Source of the DNA: Desulfobacter sp.
Lineage (GTDB): Bacteria; Desulfobacterota; Desulfobacteria; Desulfobacterales; Desulfobacteraceae
Length of the DNA stretch: 64,000 nucleotides
Reading direction: 5' to 3'
Assembly: GCA_028768525.1 (NCBI GenBank)
Contig: CP054837.1
Span: 620,001 to 684,000, forward strand
In this document: piece after piece, positions 8,205 to 16,689 of the stretch
How the letters are laid out: each line of letters opens with the position of its first letter
Position numbering within the stretch: the stretch's first letter is position 1
The notes under the pieces: model-generated
Seen by the model: the letters and a program-made list of their open reading frames with translations, nothing else
What the model was told of the DNA's origin: nothing
The model's database searches: none
Program-made: the position numbers and the translations under genes

Positions 8205-8462
8205 ATGGCCCAAGAAGAAACCAAAACGAAAGTTCCGACTTTTTCCCAGATCATTAAAAACAATCCGTCTGGTTACATTCTGAGATCTGACCTGACAGAA
8301 AAAACTGGTGGTCTGTTACATAGTCGTACCCAAGCAAACCTTGATTCACTCGGCATTGGTATCCCAGGCCGGATCAAGATAGGAAACAGAAAAGTTGCAT
8401 ATCCTGTCCAGGCCGTTGTTGAATACCTGCAAAAGCTTGTAGAGTTGGCTGATGGGAAATAA
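8205..8462 (+). CDS. AlpA-like small DNA-binding protein / excisionase candidate
   Basis: An 85-residue protein with ATGAAAGGAATTAAAA before its ATG. It contains a predicted winged-helix-like stretch (ILRSDLTEKTGGLLHSRT, then GIPGRIKIGNRKVAYPVQA and VVEYLQKL). The last part matches the pattern of AlpA/excisionase-type proteins, in which a site selector helix is followed by a KIGRKVxYxxxDVxxWL-like wing. Such proteins activate integrase or act as excisionase. The stop overlaps the start of the RepA-like gene by 11 bases, so the two are translationally coupled. Assignment rests on layout and size, not on a full motif match. Confidence 0.6.
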   Translation: MAQEETKTKVPTFSQIIKNNPSGYILRSDLTEKTGGLLHSRTQANLDSLGIGIPGRIKIGNRKVAYPVQAVVEYLQKLVELADGK

Positions 8463-9735
8463 ATCCAAGACTTCGACTGGCTGTAAAGCCCATGAGATAG
8501 ATGATTTTCAGCCCAAAACGATTTCGGCAGACTTTGATCCTGCCCTGCTACCGGAGCGCCCGTGGATTGTATTAGGTTCCATTCTTTTGGGCCATGTTTC
8601 AATCATTATTGGGCCAGGCGGCGTCTGCAAATCCATTTATAGCATATTGGTTGCCATCATGGTTGCTGCCCGTGGACTTTCAAGTCAGACAGATCTAATC
8701 GGGCCAGTAATGATGAGAGGTAAAACCCTCATTATTAATAACGAGGATGACCATGTTGAAATGGAACGCCGAATAGCCGGTGTTATGATAGCATACGGCA
8801 TTAAGCCACCAGAACTTGAAAACCAATTCTATTATGAATCAGGTTATGGAGCCCGGCGATTAATCTGTGATTCGAAGGAAGACGGTCAAGTCGTCAAGGC
8901 ACCATTTGTTGATCGGCTGGTGGATTATATCGAAATGTATAAAATTAAGGTTTTGGTTGTCGATCCGTTTGTTTCCAGTCATCGCAGCAGTGAAAACGAC
9001 AATTCCAAAATTGATGATGTGGTTCATATCTACAAATCTATTGCCGCCGTGACCTGTTGTGCCATAGTTCTTGTTCATCATACCCGTAAAGGTTCAGCAA
9101 ATGGCACCCCAACCATTGAAGACAGCAGAGGCGGCAAGGCCCTGTCCGATGGTTGCCGGGTGGGGGAAATCATATTGCCCTTGTCGAAGCAAGATCAAAA
9201 ACGATTTGGGCTGTCAGACAATGAAGCCCGGAATATTGTCCGCATGGATAACGTCAAGGCCAATTACAGCCAGAAAGGGGAAGGTGTCTATTTACGGCTG
9301 GATTCCATTACCTTGCCCAATGGTGATTCGGTGGGTGTCCCGCGCAGGATTGAGCTAAAAGAAAAGGACAATAGCCATGGCAAGGGCAAGGGCAAGCGTA
9401 TTGCCGAGATCGCCCAATTTATGGCTAAAGCCTTGACAGGAAAGATCGGGCCTGATGGTGGGAGCCTACCATGGGCTAAGCTGAGAGCTAAATATATGCC
9501 CCTGGCAAACGTGAGAAAGTCAACCGCCAATAACGAGGTCATTCGCTTGTCGAAAAGCCGCGAGAAAGCCCAAAAAACGAGTTTTATTGATGCTCAGGGG
9601 CAGCATGTATTTTATCAGGTCTGGTATTCCAAAGGAGATAAAAAAACCAGCCCCATTACGGTGCATGTGGAACCACAAACGGAGAATCCTGGGCAGGAAA
9701 AGGAACCTGGAAATGACACTTTCACGGGGGCATGA
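8452..9735 (+). CDS. RepA-like AAA/RecA-fold replication ATPase
   Basis: A 427-residue protein with a RecA-fold core like the RepA hexameric helicases of mobilizable plasmids and islands. It shows a P-loop at residues 54-61 (GPGGVCKS), LIINNEDDHVEMERRI (the paired-acid strand of this family), Walker B KVLVVDPF (about 163-170), VLVHHTRKG, and a glycine-rich DSRGGKALSD segment. In the P-loop the usual glycine before lysine is cysteine (Cys59), from a TGC codon. The C-terminal 130 residues are basic and may bind DNA. Coupled to the upstream AlpA-like gene and followed directly by repeats typical of an origin. Confidence 0.75.
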   Translation: MGNKSKTSTGCKAHEIDDFQPKTISADFDPALLPERPWIVLGSILLGHVSIIIGPGGVCKSIYSILVAIMVAARGLSSQTDLIGPVMMRGKTLIINNEDDHVEMERRIAGVMIAYGIKPPELENQFYYESGYGARRLICDSKEDGQVVKAPFVDRLVDYIEMYKIKVLVVDPFVSSHRSSENDNSKIDDVVHIYKSIAAVTCCAIVLVHHTRKGSANGTPTIEDSRGGKALSDGCRVGEIILPLSKQDQKRFGLSDNEARNIVRMDNVKANYSQKGEGVYLRLDSITLPNGDSVGVPRRIELKEKDNSHGKGKGKRIAEIAQFMAKALTGKIGPDGGSLPWAKLRAKYMPLANVRKSTANNEVIRLSKSREKAQKTSFIDAQGQHVFYQVWYSKGDKKTSPITVHVEPQTENPGQEKEPGNDTFTGA

Positions 9736-9742
9736 GAAACAG

Positions 9743-9957
9743 CTTTCCAGCTTTCCAGAGCTTTCCACTGGAACGATATAAAGCTTGTCAATAAAGGTTT
9801 TTCACGGTTTTGTGATTGCTTTCCAGGCTTTCCACGAGAAATTGCATGGAACACATCGTGAAACGCGCGTGAAATATAAACTTTCCACTTTCCATGCTTT
9901 CTACCCCTTAAGGGGGAGTCCTCTACGCGGAAAGCTGGGGGACACCCCTAGGGCTTC
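9743..9957. other. Candidate replication origin with CTTTCCA iterons
   Basis: Seven CTTTCCA heptamers lie at 9743, 9751, 9761, 9819, 9828, 9881 and 9888, mostly in close pairs and triplets, with TTTCACG-type motifs between them on both strands. A perfect palindrome CCCCTTAAGGGG follows at 9904-9915. A hairpin with GGGG/CCCC and AAGC/GCTT arms lies at about 9930-9957. The cluster starts eight bases after the RepA-like stop and no credible gene occupies it. Origin function is inference from repeats plus position. Confidence 0.45.
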
Positions 9958-10050
9958 CCCAACTTTTTTAAGATCGCATAACCCATATCTAATTTGTCAG
10001 CCTTGTTAACCGACTGATATAATAAATTACTTTTTTATAGGGAATATATT

Positions 10051-10296
10051 ATGAGAGAATCGAAAGTTTTTAAAGAAAATGAAGTTTCCGACGTTATACT
10101 TGAGCCTGAAAATACTGTGTTCCCATGGATCATTGATACCGTTTATGAAATGATACATGCACAAGGCCACCAAACAGGCCGTAAGTGTTATGAAGGGGAT
10201 AAATATATCGGAGATTATTTCAAAATTACCATTGAATGTTTCGGCTCAAAAAAAGAGCTGGAATTGAATCGAGAAATTATGGATAGGCTTATTTGA
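10051..10296 (+). CDS. Hypothetical 81-residue protein
   Basis: The ATG is preceded by AGGGAATATATT. The product is acidic with the segment TVFPWIIDTVYEMIHAQGHQ and ends in helical ELELNREIMDRLI. No family recognised. It follows the candidate origin region and lies in the same direction as the Rep gene, so it could belong to the replication module. Some doubt remains because of its size. Confidence 0.45.
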   Translation: MRESKVFKENEVSDVILEPENTVFPWIIDTVYEMIHAQGHQTGRKCYEGDKYIGDYFKITIECFGSKKELELNREIMDRLI

Positions 10297-10397
10297 TACA
10301 ATGCAAATTTTTTAGATGTAGAAATCTGGATTTGATCTGGCGACGTCTGTCAAAAATTCAATTCAATATCGCGTTACTCTCGATTTCAATTCACAAT

Positions 10398-10412
10398 ACC
10401 ACATATTGTGGT
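10398..10412. promoter_or_regulatory. ACCACA-TAT-TGTGGT inverted repeat
   Basis: A perfect 6-bp inverted repeat with a 3-base centre lies in the 293-base gap before the HEPN-like gene. The rest of the gap is AT-rich with nothing else recognised. The dyad could be a repressor operator; it has no T run and is not a terminator. Confidence 0.3.
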
Positions 10413-10589
10413 TGAGGCATTTTTTTAGATAGTCACTACATAAATAGATAAGATCAACGCTTCTTGATGCTCAGAATAAAAAATTGAATCTTGCAATTTT
10501 CGACAAGGGATGTTTAATCTCCAATTAAGTGTATTCTGATTTAGGATTGTTTCGTATTCATTGTCATTTTATAGTCTTGTGGAAAAATT

Positions 10590-11255
10590 ATGGGTCCCGA
10601 AGAACAATTTATTAAGTATTACAATCTTAGACAAAAGATTGATTCTTTACAAGAATCAAACATACGTCAACAAAAAGTATTGGCAACTCTTGAACAAAAG
10701 AATCATAAGGAGTTTATTGATATCCTTAGTCACGATGTGGAGGAAATAAGAAGAGACTACAACAAATGTCCCACTCAAGGAAAACGTAGGAATTTTATTA
10801 GAGCTGTCTTTGTTTTTATTGAGGGAATTATTTTTATAATAAAAGATGAAATCCTCACAAATGAAAAGCTAAAGCGGGAAAAAGTATTTACGCCAGAAGA
10901 AATAATGCTCTTAAAAGAAGAATCACCTTCAGTTTCGCGAGGGAAAGCGAGAAAAAGCACGAAATATCTAAAACTTGCTGAGAATATAAGATTCACTATA
11001 AAATGTTTTAGCAAGGCAAACCACATTACCAATGTGCCCAATTTAGGAGGTCAAGAATGGGAATATCTTATAGATTCAATAAATATTCGTCACAGGGTTA
11101 CGCATCCTAAGAAAGCATCAGACTTAGAAATATCAGAAAATGACCTTGCCAAAGTCGTTATTGGTCACTTTTATTTTAAAAAAATCACAACGGATCTTTT
11201 TGAAGAAAAAGCTATCAATCTTAAGAAACTGGTTCGTGGAGAAACTCTTTATTGA
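10590..11255 (+). CDS. HEPN-like domain protein, possible RNase
   Basis: A 221-residue, all-helical protein. An N-terminal coiled segment (about 5-60) precedes a helical bundle beginning RRNFIRAVFVFIEGI. Near the C-terminus is Arg167-x4-His172 in INIRHRVTHPKK, the Rx4-6H signature of HEPN ribonucleases, followed by a closing helix. HEPN proteins often act in toxin-antitoxin, abortive-infection or RNA-sensing systems. No nucleotidyltransferase partner is adjacent, and the 81-residue gene is too far away to be a clear antitoxin. RNase activity is inference from a single motif. AT-rich, typical of element cargo. Confidence 0.55.
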   Translation: MGPEEQFIKYYNLRQKIDSLQESNIRQQKVLATLEQKNHKEFIDILSHDVEEIRRDYNKCPTQGKRRNFIRAVFVFIEGIIFIIKDEILTNEKLKREKVFTPEEIMLLKEESPSVSRGKARKSTKYLKLAENIRFTIKCFSKANHITNVPNLGGQEWEYLIDSINIRHRVTHPKKASDLEISENDLAKVVIGHFYFKKITTDLFEEKAINLKKLVRGETLY

Positions 11256-11792
11256 GACAATTTCATATTTTGAGGCCATTCCTCAGTTTTATTTTTTTCG
11301 ATTGGGGAGCGGCCCCAAACATAGCAGGACAAATTTAAGTTTTTATCGCCCGTGAGCGTTTAATGTAAAAAGTCATATATGCGCAGATACATTTTAGGGA
11401 CTCCTACTTTACACTGCAAAAACCGAGGCATCGCCACTATACAGGCAACTTCCAAAAATATTACCGGACCCGCAAGTATATTCTATCCACAGTTTTATCC
11501 GGTTACAAGTTAATCACCAAGGTTCTTTCACGGTAAAGTAAATTTCCTTTTTTTTGGGGCATTTTTAGGCTGCCTAATGTTTAGGCACTTATAAAATCAA
11601 TCCCTATTTATATAAAAAAAACAATAAAAACTAAGGGATTCCCTGATACACATAACTTTAAGTTGATGATATGAATTAAGCAGTGTTTATCTTTACATCT
11701 TAGTTGAATTTTGGCCTTAAATTGTTCCATCCAGGATTAAACCTTTTACCTGAGCTTTTGCAATTTAGAAGCCTGACGCAAAGAAGGATGTC
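11256..11792. other. 537-base non-coding region with dyad GCCTAA-TGT-TTAGGC
   Basis: No credible gene is seen. At 11572-11586 a perfect dyad GCCTAA/TTAGGC lies next to a partly matching half-site TAGGC at 11566-11570, a possible operator ahead of the exported-protein gene at 11793. Other stretches carry T tracts and no obvious structure. The region could contain promoters of the downstream genes. Confidence 0.35.
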
Positions 11793-12545
11793 ATGAGAAA
11801 CCTTGTTATAATATTAATCTTGCTCATTCCAATAGCAATTCAGGCCGGTGAAAAAATAGACTCTTTCGAAGGTCTTGAAATTACAAAAGAAAGCGGGGTG
11901 CTAATAATTGATAGCACATCCAAAAAACATATGGAGAAAGCCCACTCCCAACAGGCCAAAAAAAGGGCTATGGAAGCTCAACAAAAAGCTCAAAAAGAGG
12001 CCCAACACCCCAGAATTGAAGACAAATTAGAAGCCCAACTACGCAAAATTGAGGCCCAGCAAAAAATACGCATGCAAGAGCTTGAGATTTATCGTGCGAA
12101 CCAATATTTATCTTATAAAGCAACCAAAGATGCTCAATACCAAAAACAACGCCAAGAACAACAAAAAATATTAGATGATATTCATGCGTCAGATAGCCTC
12201 TTAGAAAAGATCAAGCTCAAAACATCGCCTGAATCATATTGGGAGGCAAAAGTTAAAAATTTAGAGTGGTCCGTAAGCTCAGCCAGCGCGGAAATAAGAG
12301 ATTTAGTAATCGAATATAAAAAAATACTTGCTACAAAAGATTTGGAATTAGCGCAAGCAGTAAACGATGCAAGATATATTGGTGCAGATCCTCGACAAGC
12401 CAGAATAGAAATGTGGGAAGGAATACAACATGAAATTATAACTTTAAAAGCAGTAATCAGCGAAAATCGAGTAATATTGAATCGTGATCAAACATGGTTA
12501 GAACAAGCACGCAGGATGCTATCAGTATACCGACAACAAAATTAA
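11793..12545 (+). CDS. Exported coiled-coil protein, unknown
   Basis: A 250-residue protein with AAGGATGTC before the ATG. A signal peptide (MRNLVIILILLIPIAIQAG) is cut after about residue 18. Residues about 45-140 form a Gln/Lys/Ala-rich coiled coil with repeated QAKK, QQKAQKEAQ and KIEAQQK heptads. A second helical section runs to the end. No enzyme motif. It is probably periplasmic or envelope-associated. It is followed on the same strand by another exported protein, and the pair may be the element's cargo. Function not recognised. Confidence 0.55.
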   Translation: MRNLVIILILLIPIAIQAGEKIDSFEGLEITKESGVLIIDSTSKKHMEKAHSQQAKKRAMEAQQKAQKEAQHPRIEDKLEAQLRKIEAQQKIRMQELEIYRANQYLSYKATKDAQYQKQRQEQQKILDDIHASDSLLEKIKLKTSPESYWEAKVKNLEWSVSSASAEIRDLVIEYKKILATKDLELAQAVNDARYIGADPRQARIEMWEGIQHEIITLKAVISENRVILNRDQTWLEQARRMLSVYRQQN

Positions 12546-12717
12546 CTCGGGATAAAATTCTTCACACGGATGGGAATTTCCATATAAGATATTGCAAAAT
12601 TTTAAACCGATACATTTAATTTTAGCCTCTACTATACTGCCCAACCTAAACCGAATAGACAGAATCTGCTTATAACGATATTGGCATATTCTGTTCCATT
12701 TGAGAGAGGATAAAAAA

Positions 12718-13155
12718 ATGAGAGAAAATAATATGAAATTTTTTTTCACAGCATTGTTCTTAATTTTTGGAATTACTCTTAGTGAAGTCGAAGCGGAAGA
12801 TTTCATATCAATAATGGAAAAATATGGAAAAAAAACAGCAATCAAAATGGTTGTTGATGAGTTTAACAAAAATTGCCCTATGGTAGTAGATAAGTATACG
12901 AATATAACTAAAGCGTTGCCTTTTTCAGATAGGCTTAAATATCAAGCCTCCATTTCTGGTATTCCCTATGACAATATTAAACAATCTCTTGAAAGCTTGA
13001 AAAATAGAATAACTTATATTGGTACCAATACAATGTGTTCTTCTCCCGATACAAGGCCATTGATTGATTCTGATTTAATAGTGGAATATGAATACTATTA
13101 TGAAGATGGCACATTTCTGTTTTCGTACAGCGTCAAAAAGAGCGATTGCCAATAA
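12718..13155 (+). CDS. Exported protein, unknown
   Basis: The ATG at 12718 is chosen because GAGAGGA lies eight bases before it; an upstream TTG would put that site inside the gene. The 145-residue product begins with a signal peptide ending ITLSEVEA, then a short mature protein of mixed sequence. Two cysteines flank the middle (NCPM, TMCS) and one closes the chain (SDCQ). No family recognised. Same orientation and AT-rich composition as the coiled-coil exported protein upstream. Confidence 0.55.
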   Translation: MRENNMKFFFTALFLIFGITLSEVEAEDFISIMEKYGKKTAIKMVVDEFNKNCPMVVDKYTNITKALPFSDRLKYQASISGIPYDNIKQSLESLKNRITYIGTNTMCSSPDTRPLIDSDLIVEYEYYYEDGTFLFSYSVKKSDCQ

Positions 13156-13242
13156 ATATTATTAAAGCATAAATCCTGTTTGCCGGTACAATCGAATAAA
13201 GACAGTTTAGTGATTCTATTTGAATAGGGTTTCCCACCAATA

Positions 13243-13866
13243 TTAATACTGGTGGAATTTATTTAATTTTGCCCATTTTTTAACAATGGCCTGATCACCA
13301 AGGTATTCCAACCTTTGGATTTTATCTAAAATATTATCAAATGTTGATCTGTGCATACCTTTTGGCTTCTCAGGAATAATATCCATAATGCCCGGTTCCG
13401 CACCAATTTTCCGCTTCAACTTATTAGCCCTATTAAACAATCGCTTTGTTGAATGAGTATTGCAACTGGCATAAGTTAGGCCATGGCAATCTCTACAAAG
13501 AAAATTTTTGCCTGCCCCACCCAGACTATAAAGGATTTCAACCTTCCGTTCACATTGTGAACAGAGAAACCATTTTCTATAGCCTCCATAGTTGCAAGGG
13601 GTTTGGTCAAAAAAAATGACCTGTTTGACACCTTCCCAGGCACCACCACGCCCCCTATACCTATATTTAAGGGTTAAGCAGTTTTCTTGAACCTCAAAGT
13701 GAACCGCCCCCCTTTTATTGCCATTCGATGACCAGGATAATTTTCCGGCTGTTCCAGGGGGTAAAGCGTTTTGCCTTTTGAGCAATCGGATATCAATGTA
13801 AATTTGGCGTTCAACTGTTGGCTTTGTATTAAATCTGAAAAATCGTCCTGAACCCGGCCCGCCCAT
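13243..13866 (-). CDS. MGGPGSGR-type zinc-ribbon protein
   Basis: The 207-residue protein starts MGGPGSGRFFRF, an N-terminus I have seen in many phage- and island-borne proteins of unknown role. GAGGTG precedes this ATG. A zinc-ribbon-like region follows in the middle: WFLCSQCERKVE, then NFLCRDCHGLTYASC. The C-terminal third is basic and helical. In the same frame the reading extends 38 codons upstream, but that part is IS21-end sequence and is not native. An IS21 element is inserted at base 13881, so the promoter is now displaced by 2.86 kb. Confidence 0.65.
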   Translation of the reverse strand: MGGPGSGRFFRFNTKPTVERQIYIDIRLLKRQNALPPGTAGKLSWSSNGNKRGAVHFEVQENCLTLKYRYRGRGGAWEGVKQVIFFDQTPCNYGGYRKWFLCSQCERKVEILYSLGGAGKNFLCRDCHGLTYASCNTHSTKRLFNRANKLKRKIGAEPGIMDIIPEKPKGMHRSTFDNILDKIQRLEYLGDQAIVKKWAKLNKFHQY

Positions 13867-13874
13867 AAACACCT

Positions 13875-13880
13875 CTTTTT
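13875..13880. repeat. Target duplication of the IS21 insertion, left
   Basis: CTTTTT flanks the left end of the IS and recurs at 16738-16743 beyond the right end. A 6-bp duplication lies in the range known for IS21-family elements. The short low-complexity word weakens it alone, but it abuts matching IS ends on both sides. Confidence 0.7.
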
Positions 13881-13928
13881 TGATCAACGACAAATATTTT
13901 TTTCCTTCAACGACAATTAAAACTCCCG
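13881..13928 (+). repeat. IS21 left terminal repeat region
   Basis: These 48 bases match the reverse complement of 16690-16737 at about 35 positions. The match includes the terminal TGATCA and a fully identical CGACAATTAA block. Repeated CAACGACAA words inside it resemble the multiple transposase sites of IS21 ends. Confidence 0.8.
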
Positions 13929-14062
13929 TTCCCCAACCTGCGTAACCATTTAATTTCATTAAAAAATACTTGCAAAACAATTCTGATTATGTTTTTTAAG
14001 ACCATCCTTCCGGAGGATAAGGCTATGCTGGAGAGCAACCTGAGCGCCGAGAAGGTGACTGA

Positions 14063-14116
14063 AGTATGAGGGGCCGTATTTTCCACGTACGGCCTTTCGC
14101 TTTTTGCTCTCATACT
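14063..14116. other. Nested hairpin in the IS21 left arm
   Basis: Outer arms AGTATGAG/CTCATACT (8 bp) enclose inner arms GGCCGTA/TACGGCC (7 bp, 9-base loop), followed by TTTCGCTTTTT inside the outer arm. As RNA on the plus strand the inner hairpin with its T tract would be a terminator. As DNA it may shield the IS from outside transcription. Confidence 0.5.
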
Positions 14117-14186
14117 TTGGTCTATAATGCGCTAAACTCCGGGGGTTTGGGGGCTGGCCCCCATTATAATCCGGTAAAAAGTCCTT

Positions 14187-14405
14187 TTAATTACCATCAC
14201 AAAACCCGGTTCTTCCATGGGTTAAGCCCTCTATCGATAGTATCCGTCCGATAGTGCTTGCTGACGGCATTGGTTCAATATTTTCCGCTTCCATCTCCTT
14301 GCTGATAGCACCGGCACCGCAGTTCAGGCCTCGATTGTATAAATCCAGTCGGATCATTTTAATAATCTCAACAATCTCCTGCCTGGTATATCTGGTCTCG
14401 ATCAT
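14187..14405 (-). pseudogene. Truncated transposase/integrase-core fragment after istB
   Basis: A 72-residue frame starts at the istB stop and reads like the N-terminal helical part of DDE-type transposases: LYNRGLNCGAGAISKEME, then a PMPSASTIGRIL helix-turn-helix and GLTHGRTG. It stops just after the point where the family normally continues into the catalytic core. No D, D or E motif is present. It may be a worn-out passenger gene of the IS or a remnant of an older insertion. Confidence 0.45.
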
Positions 14406-15154
14406 TATTCGGCCTCCATTTTAGCCTGTTCCATGCGATAGCTTTCCACATTCAATTCAAGGATGATACTGTGATGAACGAGTCTGTCGATGGCTGCTGC
14501 CGTTGTCATAGGGTCCTTAAAAATCTGTTCCCACTTAGAGAACGGAAGATTGCTCGTGATCATCAGGCTGCCCTGTTCATACCGTTCCGCCAAAAAGGTA
14601 AACAGCACTTCCATTTCTCCCCGGCTTTGTTGGACATACCCAATGTCATCTATAATCACAGCATCAAACCTGGAGAGGGATTTGAGTTTTTTGGTTAGCT
14701 CAAGATCCCTTTTGGCAATCAGCAGATCCTGGACGAGCTGACTGCATGAGATAAAAAGAACCTGCTTACCCTTTGCAATTAATTCATGGCCAATGGCACA
14801 GAGCAGATGGGTTTTCCCGCTACCCGGATTACCAAAGGCCAGGATGTTTTCACAGCGCTCTAAAAAAGCGCCGTTGACCAGGACACTTAAATGATTGGCA
14901 ACCTTTAAGGGGAGGCGCTTTTTATCAAAATTCTCAAATGTCTTGGAAGATGGCAACTTGGATGCCCTCAGGTTACGTGATATCCGGTTCTGCCAGCGGA
15001 CTTCGCATTCGAGACTCAACAATTGTAAGAGGTACTTTTCATATCCCCATGCCTCCGCCCTGGCCTGATCCGCCATTTCTTCATAACTGCGGCGCATGGT
15101 CGGCATATGGAGGCTTTTAAGATTGGTGTCTATCTGATCCCGATCATTGATCAT
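14405..15154 (-). CDS. istB: IS21-family helper ATPase IstB
   Basis: IstB is the AAA+ ATPase that remodels target DNA for IstA-driven transposition. The 249-residue protein has the family length. Its P-loop FGNPGSGKTHLL lies at about 107-118 and Walker B DAVIIDDIGYV at about 170-180. The sensor segment MITSNLPFSKWEQIF and the arginine-bearing ending that follow are characteristic. Its start overlaps istA by four bases (ATGA-type coupling). Confidence 0.96.
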   Translation of the reverse strand: MINDRDQIDTNLKSLHMPTMRRSYEEMADQARAEAWGYEKYLLQLLSLECEVRWQNRISRNLRASKLPSSKTFENFDKKRLPLKVANHLSVLVNGAFLERCENILAFGNPGSGKTHLLCAIGHELIAKGKQVLFISCSQLVQDLLIAKRDLELTKKLKSLSRFDAVIIDDIGYVQQSRGEMEVLFTFLAERYEQGSLMITSNLPFSKWEQIFKDPMTTAAAIDRLVHHSIILELNVESYRMEQAKMEAE

Positions 15155-16629
15155 GCCGCCACCCCCTTGAGCAATTGGTCATAACGAGTCAAATCAACTG
15201 CCTGGATATGAACATCATCCGGCCTGCTGACAGAGGCGTTGGACTCAATAAGGCGTTTAACAGCCTCTTTGCTGATTTCCTGATCCTCGTTTATTAGAAC
15301 CATCAGGGCGCTGTCTACTGCCACCTCGCTTGTCTTTGCTGCCAGGTATAATATTTTCAGATACCTTGCTGCTGAGCTTTTAACGGTATAACGCTTTCTT
15401 AAATGATCGTAGGCAATCCGGAACCGGCTGGTGGGGAACATGGCATTACGATAACGATAATTTTCAAATGCCCCCGGTTTTTTGACCAGGCTGTCAATGA
15501 TATGCCGGTAATTGATTTTATATTTGCCCTCACCCCGCAACCTTGGCAAAGTATCGACCTTTCTCTGGCCGTACCAGACCTCCAGGCATTCCATGTAGAG
15601 GCGGACCTGGATATTTTCTCCTATGAGCCTGCTGTCTACAGAGTAAACGTTGTGATTGACCCGAATGGTACTGCTGGGACCAACCTTTAAATCCATCTTT
15701 TTACATGCATCAAGCCGGCGTTTGGGCAACCGGTGTAGGAGATCCAGTTCTTGTGTAAACCGTTTCCTACGACCGGCATTTAGCTGTGCGAACAGTTTGG
15801 CCAGGAACAAGTCATATTCTTCCCGGTCTTTAAAATCCCGGTGTCCTCTCAGCATCAGGGCCTGGTCAACGGCTTTTTTGAACCGATAATTGCGCTGCTC
15901 CACGTCTCCATTTTCATTGGGGCTGGCAGGGTTAGTTTTGCAAGGAATGATACCGTAATGGTCAACAAGATCCTGATACCTGCTGGTGAACTCCTCAGGG
16001 TGACTTACCTTGTTAACAGCGGATGTCAGACAATCGGTGCGATGTTGCTGCGGCACACCACCAAGTTCCCATAGGGCATTTTGCAGGCCCTGGCTCAGGC
16101 TTTCGAAACTCTCTGAAAAACAGACTGTACCTGTCTCCCAATTGGAATAGGTCAAAACAAAATGGTAGATCAGGTGGTCAAAAGGGACGCCGCCTATAGT
16201 GACGCCCAGTTTATCCATGTGGGTGAAGTCTGACTGGCATAATTCGCCAGGCTTATGAATTTGAGCAAAAAAGATTTCTTTGGGCGGCCCCTCTGTAGCA
16301 CGCCATTGCTTTATTCTCCGTTGCAGGGTCCGTAATTGTCCATCGGCGAACCGGCCGGGGTGTCTGCGTTGCAAATCCTCAAACAGTGTCTTGGCCTCCA
16401 GACCTGGATTTATGGTCAACATGCCTTTGATACCATCCCAGGTCTCCTCAAACGGATCTTTGCGTGTGCGCCATGTATGATCCGTTTTGAGTTCACTCGG
16501 CAACTTCCCGTGTTCACGGTACTTTCGAGCTGTTTTTTCATCCATTCCAGCTTTCATTGCTGCTATCCCGAAACTCTTCTCTGACTGAATCAACTTGAAC
16601 AACCTCCTCACTTGCTGGTCCGTTACCAT
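15151..16629 (-). CDS. istA: IS21-family transposase IstA
   Basis: A 492-residue transposase. An N-terminal helix-turn-helix (about 15-45, GIAAMKAGMDEKTARKYREH) binds the ends. The RNase H-like core shows the catalytic triad at CQSDFTHMD, HRTDCLTS and NENGDVEQ, followed by a C-terminal beta-barrel region. Length and all three acidic motifs are intact. It is the first gene of the IS and is transcribed away from the right end; the leader of about 110 bases holds the right terminal repeats. Confidence 0.96.
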   Translation of the reverse strand: MVTDQQVRRLFKLIQSEKSFGIAAMKAGMDEKTARKYREHGKLPSELKTDHTWRTRKDPFEETWDGIKGMLTINPGLEAKTLFEDLQRRHPGRFADGQLRTLQRRIKQWRATEGPPKEIFFAQIHKPGELCQSDFTHMDKLGVTIGGVPFDHLIYHFVLTYSNWETGTVCFSESFESLSQGLQNALWELGGVPQQHRTDCLTSAVNKVSHPEEFTSRYQDLVDHYGIIPCKTNPASPNENGDVEQRNYRFKKAVDQALMLRGHRDFKDREEYDLFLAKLFAQLNAGRRKRFTQELDLLHRLPKRRLDACKKMDLKVGPSSTIRVNHNVYSVDSRLIGENIQVRLYMECLEVWYGQRKVDTLPRLRGEGKYKINYRHIIDSLVKKPGAFENYRYRNAMFPTSRFRIAYDHLRKRYTVKSSAARYLKILYLAAKTSEVAVDSALMVLINEDQEISKEAVKRLIESNASVSRPDDVHIQAVDLTRYDQLLKGVAA

Positions 16630-16689
16630 CCAAATCTCTCCTTCTGTTCAATTTGGATGTTTCTACCATTTTTTTTGATTCTTAAATTT

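Noticed and set aside
9785..10009. Small gene inside the candidate origin
   Set aside because: The 74-codon frame is made of the repeats themselves, has no ribosome site, and its product has no protein-like pattern.
13867..13980. N-terminal extension of the MGGPGSGR protein
   Set aside because: The extra 38 codons read through the IS21 terminal repeat. The native start has its own GAGGTG site at 13866.
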